Positions 44,983 through 54,247 of a DNA stretch of 64,000 nt are shown piece after piece. Made by a program: the position numbers and the translations under genes. A model generated the notes under the pieces. That model ran no database searches and was not told where the DNA came from. It worked only from the letters and a program-made list of their open reading frames with translations. Source of the DNA: Acaudatibacter sp963835495 (GTDB lineage Bacteria > Pseudomonadota > Alphaproteobacteria > Caulobacterales > Caulobacteraceae); contig CAWIFQ010000005.1 in assembly GCA_963835495.1 (NCBI GenBank), forward strand, positions 620,001-684,000. The letters are read 5' to 3'. How positions within the stretch are numbered: the first letter of the stretch is position 1; every line of letters begins with the position of its first letter.

Positions 44983-45587
44983 ATGAAGGCCGCTTGGGAG
45001 GCGGTCGTGCTGGCCGGCGGCGCCGGCGCGCGCTTCGGCGGCGGCAAGCTCACCGCTCCTTGGCGCGGCGGGACGCTGATCGACGGCGCCCTGGCGGCGG
45101 CGTTCGCGGCGCCGGCGCGCGGCGTGACGGTGGTGACTGGCGCCGACGCGAAGGTCGAAGCGGCGGCCCGCGCCTTTGCCGTGCGGATCGGCCAGGCCGA
45201 TCGGCTGCGCGTCGTCCATTGCCCGGACTACGCCGAGGGCATGGGCGCCACCCTGCGCGCCGGCGTCGCCGCCCTGCCGCCGGACGCGGCGGGCGTTTTC
45301 GTCTTCCTGGGCGACATGCCGCTGATTCCCGCCGCTATCCTGCCTGCTCTCGCGGACGCCGTCGTCGCCGGCGCGCCCGCCGCCGCGCCCAGCTTCGAGG
45401 GCCAGCGCGGCCATCCCGGTGCTGTTCGCGGCGGCGCTGCTGCCACAGCTGGCGGCGCTCACCGGCGATCGAAGGCGCGCGCCGGGTGCTGCGCGACCTG
45501 GGCGAGGCGCTGGCGCTGGTCCCGACCGACGACGCCGGCGTGCTGGCCGACATCGACCTGCCGACCGACCTCGACCGCCTGCGCTGA
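44983..45587 (+). CDS. MocA-type molybdenum cofactor nucleotidyltransferase, frameshifted
   Basis: A MobA/MocA-fold protein of about 200 residues that would add CMP or another nucleotide to molybdopterin. The N-terminal nucleotide-binding loop is AVVLAGGAGARFGGGKLTAP, VFVFLGDMPLIPAAI carries the metal Asp, and GARRVLRDLGEALALVPTDD with DIDLPTDLDRLR closes the protein. Single-base insertions lie near 45418 and 45463. It is divergent from moaA, 59 bases apart. With xdhC it implies a xanthine dehydrogenase/aldehyde oxidase-class enzyme elsewhere in the genome. Confidence 0.85.
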
Positions 45588-45604
45588 ACCGGGAGCTTTA
45601 CGGT

Positions 45605-46006
45605 TCAGTCCGCCGATCCGAGGCGCTGGCGGATGTCTCGATAGGCGGCCTCGATCAGGTCGCTCAGCGCCGCGGCGTTGACCGGCTCGCCCCAGCGCAG
45701 CTTTACGTGACGCATGCGCTTGCCGGCGCCTTCCAGCAGGCCGGCGGGATCTTCCAGCTCGGCGCCGAAGAAGAAGCCGACGTTCACGTGTGCGCTGAAC
45801 GCATCGACGTAGGCGAACGCGGCGTCTTCTCCGCACGCCGTCGGATGCCCGTCGGCCAGCAGCTCGCGCACGTCCGCGCCGCATTCGCGCATCCGTTCGA
45901 ACCAGGGCTCGGCCATGCGCCGCAGCGCGTGGTCCGGCGCAGCGAACCAGGTCTCGACGCTGGGGTCGCGCCGGACCGCGTTCGGGAAGCGAAAGAGCGG
46001 GCTCAC
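45605..46006 (-). CDS. DUF1801-like (YdhG-fold) protein
   Basis: The 133-residue protein begins at a GTG (VSPLFRFPNAVRRDPSVETW) and contains GEDAAFAYVDAFSAHVNVGF, FGAELEDPAGLLEGAGKRMR and HVKLRWGEPVNAAALSDLI. These are the typical segments of the small alpha/beta DUF1801 family. The function is unknown. It lies between the convergent mocA gene and folC, and is possibly the last gene of the trp-accD-folC transcript. Confidence 0.75.
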   Translation of the reverse strand: MSPLFRFPNAVRRDPSVETWFAAPDHALRRMAEPWFERMRECGADVRELLADGHPTACGEDAAFAYVDAFSAHVNVGFFFGAELEDPAGLLEGAGKRMRHVKLRWGEPVNAAALSDLIEAAYRDIRQRLGSAD

Positions 46007-46055
46007 CGGCGCAGTTTGCCACCCCGGCCCATGATGTCGAGCCGGTATGCGCCGG

Positions 46056-47417
46056 CTACGTCGGCCAGGTCTCCGGCGACATCGCCAGCACGTCGCCGAC
46101 GAAGTGCAGCGAGCCGCAGATGACCACGTGCGGCGGCGGCCCCGGCGGCGCCAGCGCCTGCTGCAGCCCGGCTGTGACCCCATCGACCGCCTCGGCTCGC
46201 AGGCCGGCGGCGCGGGCGGCGGCGGCGAGGTCGTCCGGCGGCGTTGCGTTCGGGGAATCGAACGCGGTGGCGAAGACGTGGCGGGCGAGGCCCTTGAAGT
46301 GCGGGAAGAAGCCGGAGGCGTCCTTGCGGCCCAGCATGCCGACGATCAGCTCCACCGGCCGTCCGTCGCGCGCCGCCAGCCGGGTCACCGCGTCGGCCAG
46401 CGCCGCGCCGGCGTGGGGATTGTGCGCCCCGTCGAGCCAGAGGTCGGCGCCCCGCGCCCTGGCCAGCTCCGCCAGCGGTCCCTTGGTCAGCGACTGGAAG
46501 CGGCCGGGCCATTGCGCGCTGGCGACCCCGCGCCCGATCGCCGCCTCGTCGATGCGCGGATCGTCGAACGCCAGCGCGGCGGCGACGGCGAGGCCGGCGT
46601 TGGCGAACTGGTGCGGGCCGAACAGGCTGGGCGGCGGCAGGTCCATCAGCTGCTCGCCCAGTTGCACCACCAGCCGGCCGTGCTACTCGTAGGCGTCGAA
46701 GTCGCGGCCCATCAGGCTCAGCGGCGCGCCCAGTGTCTCGGCCTCGCGCTCGATCTCATCCAGCGCCTCGTCCAGCTGGCGGGCGACCACCACCGGACGT
46801 CCGGCCTTGATGATGCCGGCCTTCTCCCAGGCGATCTTGTGCAGCTCGGGCCCCAGCATCTCCAGGTGGTCGTAGTCGACCGGCGTGATCACCGAGACCG
46901 CCGGCGCCTCGAACACATTGGTGGCGTCGAACCGGCCGCCGAGGCCCACCTCGACGACGACCAGGTCGGCCGGGGCCTGCGCGAAGGCGTGGAAGGCGAG
47001 GCAGGTGGTGATCTCGAAGAAGCTGATCGGCTGGCCGGCGTTGGCCGCCTCGACCTCGTCGATGCGGCGGTCGAGCTCCTCCTCGCTGATCAGCTTGCCG
47101 GCGATCCGGATCCGCTCGGCGAAGCGCACCAGGTGGGGCGAGGCCAGCACATGCACCCTCAGCCCGGCCGCCTCGCCGATGGCGCGCAGGTAGGCGCAGG
47201 TCGAGCCCTTGCCGTTGGTGCCGGCGACGTGGATCACCGGTCCCATCCGCAGCTCGGGGTGGCCGAGCGCCGCCAGCAGCCGCTTCACCCGGCCGGTGGA
47301 CAGGTCGATCAGCGACGGATGGTGGGCGCGCAGCCGCGCGATCGTCGCGTCGGAGGCGCGCAGCGCGTCGTAGTCCGGCCTCGGGGGCGGAGCGGTGGGT
47401 GAGGAATCTGGGGTCAA
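46056..47417 (-). CDS. folC: Bifunctional folylpolyglutamate synthase/dihydrofolate synthase with in-frame TAG
   Basis: FolC adds glutamate to dihydropteroate and to folates. Visible motifs are VIHVAGTNGKGSTCAYLRAI (P-loop), SPHLVRFAERIRI, FFEITTCLAFHAFA, VEVGLGGRFDATN and DGAHNPHAGAALADAV. The start is a TTG overlapping the accD TGA (TTGA). After GRDFDAYE the frame meets TAG at 46685-46683 and then continues in the same frame with HGRLVVQLGEQLMDLPPPSL; a Glu or similar residue is expected there. This is a substitution, not a shift. A consensus error is the simplest reading. Confidence 0.9.
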
Positions 47418-48355
47418 ATCAGGCGGCGGAAAGTCGAGCGCGCCCCATCATCAGGGTGTGCAGGATCGAGCCCAGCACCGCCGGCAGCTCCTTGCGCGTC
47501 ACCACGCGGTCGACCATGCCGTGCTCGACCAGGAACTCGGCGGTCTGGAAGCCCGGCCGGCAGGGTCTCGCGGATGGTCTGCTCGATCACCCGGCGGCCG
47601 GTGAAGCCGATCAGGGCGCCCGGCTCGGCCAGGTGCACGTCGCCCAGCATGGCGTAGGAGGCCAGCACGCCGGCGGTGGTCGGGTCGGTCAGCACCACGA
47701 CGTAGGGCAGATGGGCCGCGCGGACCTGCTGGATGGCGACGGTGGTGCGCGCCATCTGCATCAGCGACAGCGTGCCTTCCTGCATCCGCATGCCGCCGGT
47801 GGCGGTGAAGACCACCAGCGGGGCGCTCCGCCGCACCGCCTCCTGCGCCGCCGGCGACGAACGCCTCGCCCGCGGCCGTGCCCAGCGAGCCGCCGATGAA
47901 GGCGAAGTCCTGCACCAGCACCACGGTGGTGACGCCGCCGATCTCGCCGACCGCGGCGCTCATGGCGTCCTGGCTCGCCGGTGGCCTTGCGCGCGGCGGC
48001 CAGGCTTTCCTTGTAGGGCTTGGCGTAGGTGAAGTGCAGCGGATCGTCGGGCGTCTTCGGCGCCGGCAGCATCCGGAAGCGGCCGTCGTCGAAGGTGTAG
48101 GCGAAGCGCAGCTCGCGGCCCGATCCGCATGTGCCGCCCGGCGGGCGTCACCCAGAGCGCGGCCTCCAGGTCGGGCCGATAGATCATCTCCCCGGTGTCG
48201 GGGCATTTGACCCAGAGGTTCTCGGGGGTCTCGCGCTTGGCGACCAGCTTGCGCACGCCGGGGGCGATCTTGGCCAGCCAGCCGCCACGTTCCTTCGCCA
48301 TCGGCGGCGCCGGATTGCGGATCGGCTTGTTGCGCTTGTCGTCAGCCAAAGCCAT
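47414..48355 (-). CDS. accD: Acetyl-CoA carboxylase carboxyltransferase beta subunit, frameshifted
   Basis: AccD works with AccA to transfer CO2 from biotin to acetyl-CoA, committing carbon to fatty acids. Segments in order are ENLWVKCPDTGEMIYRPDLE (degenerate zinc-ribbon region), PLHFTYAKPYKESLAAARKA, DFAFIGGSLGTAAGEAFV, FTATGGMRMQEGTLSLMQMA, VVLTDPTTAGVLASYAMLGD and LIGFTGRRVIEQTIRETLP. At least four indels lie between 47550 and 48130. It is cotranscribed between trpA and folC, the usual alphaproteobacterial order. Confidence 0.93.
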
Positions 48356-48400
48356 GCCGAGCCCTACAGCGTCCCTGTAGCTCGCGCGGAACGCACAGCC

Positions 48401-49200
48401 TTAGCCGAGCGCCGCCGCGGTTTCCAGAACTTTTGCGACCGGATCACGGTTCTGTGCGACCGCCTCGGCCGACCGCGTCGACCAGCGCCGGTGCCGACCA
48501 CCGCCGCGTCGGCGACCCTGGCGACCGCCGCCGCCTGTTCGGGCGTGCGGATGCCGAAGCCCACCGCCACCGGCAGGCCGGACGCGGCCGCGCACCCGCC
48601 GCACCGCCGGCGCCACCGCGCCGGCGTCGGCCGCCTTGACGCCGGTCACCCCGGCCACCGAGACGTAGTAGACGAAGCCCGACGTGCGCCGGACCACCGA
48701 TCGGCAGGCGCGCGTCGTCGGTGGTCGGGGTGGCGAGGCGGATCAGGGCCAACCCGACCGGCGTCGAACGCCGCCAGCACCGGATCGGCCTCTTCGGGCG
48801 GGCAGTCGACGACGATCACGCCGTCGACGCCGGCGCCCGCCGCTTCCGCGGCGAAGCGCTCCAGGCCCATAGGTCAGGATCGGGTTGAGATAGCCCATCA
48901 GCACGATCGGGCGTCTGGTCGTCGCCCTCACGGAAGCGCGCGAGCGAGCTCGAGTGTTCCCTGCAGCGTCATGCCCGCCGCCAGCGCCCGCAGCGCCGCG
49001 CGCTGGATCGCCGGCCCGTCGGCCATCGGGTCGGAGAACGGAAAGCCGAGCTCGATGATGTCGGCGCCGGCGCCCGGCAGGCCCTGGACCACCCGCAGCG
49101 AGGTCTCCGCGTCCGGATCGCCGGCCATCACGTAGGCGACGAAGCCGGCGCGGCCCTCGGCGCTTCAGCTCGGCGAAGCGGGCGTCGAGACGGGCGACGG

Positions 49201-49204
<4 letters not shown>
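48401..49204 (-). CDS. trpA: Tryptophan synthase alpha chain, heavily frameshifted
   Basis: TrpA releases indole from indole-3-glycerol phosphate. Segments found across frames are VARLDARFAELK, FVAYVMAGDPDAETSLRV, GADIIELGFPFSDPMADGPA (catalytic Glu), VLMGYLNPILTYG, GVDGVIVVDCPPEEADPVL (catalytic Asp), SGFVYYVSVAGVTG and LPVAVGFGIRTPEQ. I count about eight single-base insertions, one per 100 bases, the densest in the window. The start appears to be a TTG overlapping the trpB TGA. Confidence 0.92.
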
Positions 49205-50428
<1,224 letters not shown>

Positions 50429-50437
50429 GATTCGGCT

Positions 50438-51078
50438 TCAGGCGCGAGCGGCGGCCCGCAGGAAGGCCTCGATAAGAGCCGGGTCCTTTAGTCCGGCGCC
50501 GCGCTCCACGCCAGAGGAAACGTCGACGATCGGCGCGCCGCTGAGCCGCACCGCCTCGGTGACATTGTAGGGGTCGAGCCCGCCGGCGAGGAACCACGGC
50601 CGGGCGAACTTGCGGCCGTAGGTCAGGCTCCAGTCGAAGGCGACGCCGTGGCCGCCGGGCCGGTCGGCGCCCGGCGGGGCCTTGGCGTCGAGCATCAGGT
50701 GATCGGCGACCGCTTCGAAGTCCGCGCAGCTTGGCGAGGTCGCCTTCATCGCCGATCGAGATCACCTTGATGGTCCCGGCGCCGGTGCGCATCGCCGCCT
50801 CGCGCACCCGGGCCGGCGTCTCGCGGCCGTGCAGCTGGATGAAGTCCGGCCGCAGCGTCTCGGTCAGCTCGCGCAGCAGCGCGTCCGACGGATCGACCGT
50901 CACCGCGACGATCTTCGTCTTGCCCCGCGCCGGCGCCGCCAGCCGCGCCGCCGCCTCGGGCGCTGACGTTGCGCGGGCTCTTGTCGAAGAACATGAAGCC
51001 GACGTACGCCGCCTTCCCGGCCAGCGCCGCCGCCACCGTCTCGGGCGTCGAAAGTCCGCAGATCTTGGCGAGGGCCAT
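50438..51078 (-). CDS. trpF: Phosphoribosylanthranilate isomerase, frameshifted
   Basis: TrpF catalyses the Amadori rearrangement before indole-glycerol-phosphate synthase. Segments are LAKICGLSTPETVAAALAGK (catalytic Cys), AAYVGFMFFDKSPRNVS, VAVTVDPSDALLRELTETL, FIQLHGRETPARV, MLDAKAPPGADRPGGHGVAF (catalytic Asp) and FLAGGLDPYNVTEAVR, VDVSSGVERGAGLKDPALIE. Indels lie near 50965 and 50730. It is the promoter-proximal gene of trpF-trpB-trpA-accD-folC. Confidence 0.94.
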
Positions 51079-51142
51079 GGCCGCGTAGGTAGGGCGGGGA
51101 GCGCGGCAAGGCTAGAGCGCGTTGAACTCACTTCGCGCCATC

Positions 51143-51279
51143 ATCCGTCACCCCGGCCCAGCGGCGATAGCCGCGCCGAGCCGGGGCCGGACCGTCCGGT
51201 TCCAAGAGGCGTTCCAGCTGGGCGACGGAATCTCCGGCCCCGGGTCTGCGCGCTTCGCGCTCCGCCCGGGGTGACGGAT
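51143..51279. repeat. Intergenic inverted-repeat element with GTCACCCCGG core
   Basis: Perfect 14-base arms ATCCGTCACCCCGG (51143-51156) and CCGGGGTGACGGAT (51266-51279) enclose 109 bases that contain further short GC-rich stems. The core GTCACCCCGG recurs in the structure right after ubiD (55782-55827), which suggests a dispersed family of palindromic elements. Confidence 0.7.
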
Positions 51280-51476
51280 TCGAGGCGAATTCCACCCGCT
51301 CTAGGTCGCGCTGATTCCGGCCTCCCTTCCGCCTACCAGCGCCGCGACCCGAAGAACGCCAGGCCCGCGAAATCGCGCGCGCAGCAGGCGCTGTAAGGGA
51401 TAACCGCGGAGCCCGCCGCCGCAACGGCCAAGCTTGCAGTTTTTCTGCGCGTGTCCCGCCCAACCGCCGACCACGA

Positions 51477-51492
51477 TGTTTCACGTGAAACC
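51477..51492. promoter_or_regulatory. parS: parS site (ParB-binding centromere sequence)
   Basis: TGTTTCACGTGAAACC contains the fully palindromic 14-base core GTTTCACGTGAAAC (51478-51491). It differs from the widely conserved bacterial parS consensus TGTTTCACGTGAAACA only at the last base. It lies in intergenic DNA. ParB nucleates on such sites and spreads, marking the origin region for segregation by ParA. No parA/parB gene lies in the window, so it would be a satellite parS in the origin-proximal part of the chromosome. Confidence 0.85.
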
Positions 51493-51755
51493 GCAAACGG
51501 CGCTTAATAACGGCGCCCGAACTGTGGCGACGCCCGTACGGCGCCGCAGATTTTCTACAGTTCTACGATGTCAAAGACCCGGCCCTCGCAAGAGCGCCAG
51601 CAACGAACCCATGCGATTGAATCCCGGTCAACCCGGCGACGCGCACGCGTTCGTGACCTGCGCCCTCACGCGGCGGAAATCTTGCCAGCGGTCGCGATCG
51701 GGTCGCAACATTCCCGGAAAAGGCGCGGACCAAAGCGAGAGACGGGAGACCCGGG

Positions 51756-52862
51756 ATGAAGTTCGGCATCTTCTACGAGATCAGCGTGCCACGGCCCTGG
51801 GGGCCGGAGACCGAGCGGCAGGTCTACGCCAACTGCATCGAGCAGTGCGTGCTGGCCGACCAGCTGGGCTTCGACCACGTCTGGGCGGTCGAGCACCACT
51901 TCCTCGAGGAATACTCCCACTGCTCGGCGCCGGAGATCTTCCTGGCCACGGTGGCGGCCAAGACCGAGCGCATCCGGGTCGGCCACGGCATCAATGTCTG
52001 CGTGCCGGAGATCAACCACCCGATCCGCATCGCCGAGCGCTCCGCGGTGCTCGACCTGGTCTCGAACGGCCGGCTCGACGTCGGCACCGGGCGCAGCGCC
52101 ACCTGGACCGAGCTCGGCGGCTTCCGCGCCAATCCGGACCTGACCAAGGCCACCTGGGCCGAGATCGTCCGGGCGCTGCCGAAGATGTGGATGAACGAGC
52201 GCTACGCCCACGACGGCGTCTGCTTCTCGATGCCGGAGCGCGCGGTGTTGCCGAAGCCCTACCAGAAGCCGCACCCGCCGATGTGGGTGGCCGTCACCAG
52301 CCCCGGCACCGAGATCGACGCCGCCGAGGCCGGGATCGGCGCGCTCGGGCTCACCTTCAACGATTTCGCCGAGCAGGAGCGGCGGGTGAAGGCCTACCGC
52401 AAGGTGCTGGCCAACTGCGATCCGGTCGGCGCGATCAACGACCAGGTGGCGACGGTCAACTTCCTGTTCTGCCACGAGGACGCCAAGGTCGGCCAGGCGA
52501 CCGGCCTGCGGCTCGCGGGCACGTTCGGCTATGCGGCCGCCCAGCTGGTCTCGGCGCGCGAGGTCTACGCCTCGCCGTCCTACGCGAGCTTCGGCCTGCT
52601 GCCGCAGGTGCGCCGGCCCTCGGCGGCGCCCGGCGACGCCCCGGCCCCGCCGCCAGGGATGGCGGTCGGCGATCCCAAGCACATCATCGAGGTGCTGAAG
52701 GGCTGGGAATCCACCGGCGTCGACTGCGTCAACTTCCTGTTGAATGCGCTGGAGACTGTGCCCCAGGCCGAGGTGCTGGCGTCGCTGCGCCTGTTCGCCA
52801 AGGAGGTGATGCCGCACTTCAAGGAAGACGCGCGCGCCAAAGCCGCCGTCGCGGCCGAATAG
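51756..52862 (+). CDS. LLM-class (luciferase-like) flavin-dependent oxidoreductase
   Basis: This 368-residue bacterial-luciferase-fold monooxygenase has MKFGIFYEISVPRPWGPE at the start, LADQLGFDHVWAVEHHFLEE with the typical His pair, RIRVGHGINVCVPEINHPIR, VLDLVSNGRLDVGTGRSATW (flavin phosphate region) and PPMWVAVTSPGTEIDAAEAG. It would use reduced FMN from a separate reductase. The next gene starts 11 bases later and is clearly cotranscribed. The substrate is unknown. Frame intact. Confidence 0.9.
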   Translation: MKFGIFYEISVPRPWGPETERQVYANCIEQCVLADQLGFDHVWAVEHHFLEEYSHCSAPEIFLATVAAKTERIRVGHGINVCVPEINHPIRIAERSAVLDLVSNGRLDVGTGRSATWTELGGFRANPDLTKATWAEIVRALPKMWMNERYAHDGVCFSMPERAVLPKPYQKPHPPMWVAVTSPGTEIDAAEAGIGALGLTFNDFAEQERRVKAYRKVLANCDPVGAINDQVATVNFLFCHEDAKVGQATGLRLAGTFGYAAAQLVSAREVYASPSYASFGLLPQVRRPSAAPGDAPAPPPGMAVGDPKHIIEVLKGWESTGVDCVNFLLNALETVPQAEVLASLRLFAKEVMPHFKEDARAKAAVAAE

Positions 52863-52873
52863 GGAGAGCGCCA

Positions 52874-53626
52874 ATGCCGATCTACGGAGGCTACAAGCCC
52901 ACGGCCGAAGGCCTGGTCGAAGTGCGCGAGCTGGCGCTGGACCGGGTCGAGATCGAGGCGGCGCAGACCGCCACCTTCACTTTCGAGGTGTTGTCGCTGC
53001 CCGCCATCGCCGCCCTGCCGGCCGCCCTGCACCCGCCGTTCCCGACCTATTGCTCGCTGGTCGTGCGCCGCCACGACGACAGCCCGTTCGGCGCCTTCAC
53101 CACCGCCGAGCTGCGCCTGCACGCCCGGGCCACCAACCACTACGTCGGCTACTCGCTGGGCGGGTTCACCGACAACACGGAAGCCTGCGCCTGGCTGCGC
53201 GACGCCTACGGCGCGCCGATCGCGGTGGCGCAGACCGTGTCGCTGATCCGGCGCCACTACGGCATCGAGGCGAGCGTCGCGGAGGGCGGGCGCAGCCTGC
53301 TCGAGGCGGTGATCGAGACGCCCGGCTACATCTCTGGCGCCGACGTGCTCTATGTGCAGAACAGCAACCTCGCCAACCTGAACGGCGCCCCGGCGCTGGT
53401 CGCCGAGGAGTTCGAGTACGCGATCAAGGAGGCGCGGCGCGGGACGGCGAAGCTGGCGACGCTAGACCTGACGGCCTTCGGCGCGCCGACGCTGACCCAG
53501 AGCAACCTGCTGCCGGCGACCTGGACCGCGGGGACCTGGACCTACATGCCGGTCCGCTTCACCATCGACCCCAACCGCCCCGCCATGGCCGGCACCCGCA
53601 AAGTCGGCCAGCCGGCGACGGCGTAG
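52874..53626 (+). CDS. Acetoacetate decarboxylase-fold protein lacking the catalytic lysine motif
   Basis: The 250-residue protein resembles the ADC family in its middle: PTYCSLVVRRHDDSPFGAFT, then HYVGYSLGGFTDNTEACAWL and RDAYGAPIAVA, where genuine decarboxylases have a GxPKK-type segment carrying the Schiff-base Lys. That Lys is not evident here. ADC-like folds lacking it act as aldolases, dehydratases or hydrolases. A strong AGGGAGAG ribosome-binding site precedes the ATG. It forms a two-gene unit with the LLM monooxygenase, suggesting successive steps on the same compound. Confidence 0.5.
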   Translation: MPIYGGYKPTAEGLVEVRELALDRVEIEAAQTATFTFEVLSLPAIAALPAALHPPFPTYCSLVVRRHDDSPFGAFTTAELRLHARATNHYVGYSLGGFTDNTEACAWLRDAYGAPIAVAQTVSLIRRHYGIEASVAEGGRSLLEAVIETPGYISGADVLYVQNSNLANLNGAPALVAEEFEYAIKEARRGTAKLATLDLTAFGAPTLTQSNLLPATWTAGTWTYMPVRFTIDPNRPAMAGTRKVGQPATA

Positions 53627-53634
53627 GCGAGCCG

Positions 53635-54081
53635 CTAATGATGGCCCCCGCCGTCCCCGCCGTGGTGCCCTCCGTCCCCATAGCCTGAGCCCTCGCCGGC
53701 GCCATGGCTCGCATAACCGCCATGCCCTCCGACGTATCGCGCGACATCGTTGTAGGTGTAGTCGCCGCCACCGCCGCCATTCTCGAAATAGGCGCCGCCG
53801 AGTTCATGCCTGATGGCCCGGAAGTCGTAACGACCGTCGGTCGGCAACGCCGCTTCATCGCAGAAGATGGCCTGAGCGTAGGGGCAGAACGCCGCTGAGA
53901 GCTTCGCCCGCTTGATCGATGCTTCTACCTGTCTTGGGGTGTAGGGACCACGGTGACCGTAGTCCTCGAACAGCTGCTTCGGCAGGCGCCTCAGATAGCG
54001 CTTCACCGCGCCGCGCCTGCGGGCTGCGTAGAACCATCGGCTGACAGGGCCAGATGACGTCGATGGCGGCATCAAAGACAT
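53635..54081 (-). CDS. Small basic protein with Gly/His-rich C-terminal tail
   Basis: The 148-residue protein starts at the ATG at 54081. It has an Arg-rich front (RWFYAARRRGAVKRYLRRLP), a short conserved-looking core (YGHRGPYTPRQVEASIKRA, FCPYAQAIFCDEAALP, YDFRAIRHELGGAYF) and a low-complexity tail of Gly, His and Tyr (GYGDGGHHGGDGGGHH) that could bind metal ions. There is no signal peptide. It resembles small uncharacterised alphaproteobacterial proteins; function unknown. Confidence 0.6.
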   Translation of the reverse strand: MSLMPPSTSSGPVSRWFYAARRRGAVKRYLRRLPKQLFEDYGHRGPYTPRQVEASIKRAKLSAAFCPYAQAIFCDEAALPTDGRYDFRAIRHELGGAYFENGGGGGDYTYNDVARYVGGHGGYASHGAGEGSGYGDGGHHGGDGGGHH

Positions 54082-54141
54082 TGTACCACGGCCCGGCTGA
54101 GGCCGTGGGTCCGCCCCCCGCCTAGGGCGATCCGATTCCCG

Positions 54142-54233
54142 CTCTCTCCCGCGAAAGCGGGGGCCCAGGCTTTTTCTGCAATCCACGGCGCTCTCCGATA
54201 AAACGCCTGGGTCCTCGCTTCCGCGGGGAAGAG
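54142..54233. repeat. Intergenic imperfect palindrome (GCGAAAGCGGGGGCCCAGG type)
   Basis: A 28-base left arm (54142-54169) and right arm (54206-54233) are inverted copies with a handful of mismatches, around an AT-richer 36-base centre. The core CGCGAAAGCGGGGGCCCAGG pairs with CCTGGGTCCTCGCTTCCGCG. It is a REP-like element directly upstream of ubiD. Confidence 0.65.
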
Positions 54234-54247
54234 CGGACGGGGGTTTC

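Larger units (their letters stand above)
51079..51755. other. 677-base divergent intergenic region between trpF and the LLM monooxygenase
   Basis: No convincing gene is present; short ORFs on both strands overlap repeats or start with MFHVK because of the parS palindrome. The region contains a 137-base inverted-repeat element and a parS site, both listed separately. It must also contain the trp operon promoter and the promoter of the monooxygenase gene. I saw no leader peptide with tandem Trp codons, so classical trp attenuation is not evident. Confidence 0.6.

Noticed and set aside
51079..51300. trp attenuator or leader peptide upstream of trpF
   Set aside because: No short ORF with consecutive Trp codons followed by a terminator-antiterminator was found; the hairpins there belong to a palindromic repeat.
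51434..51500. Short peptides starting MFHVK on both strands near 51.48 kb
   Set aside because: They arise because the parS palindrome translates as FHVK in either direction; no conserved protein follows.
51568..51759. 63-residue ORF starting MSKTRPSQERQQ upstream of the monooxygenase
   Set aside because: Arg/Ser-rich low-complexity composition, overlap with the promoter region and no ribosome-binding site.
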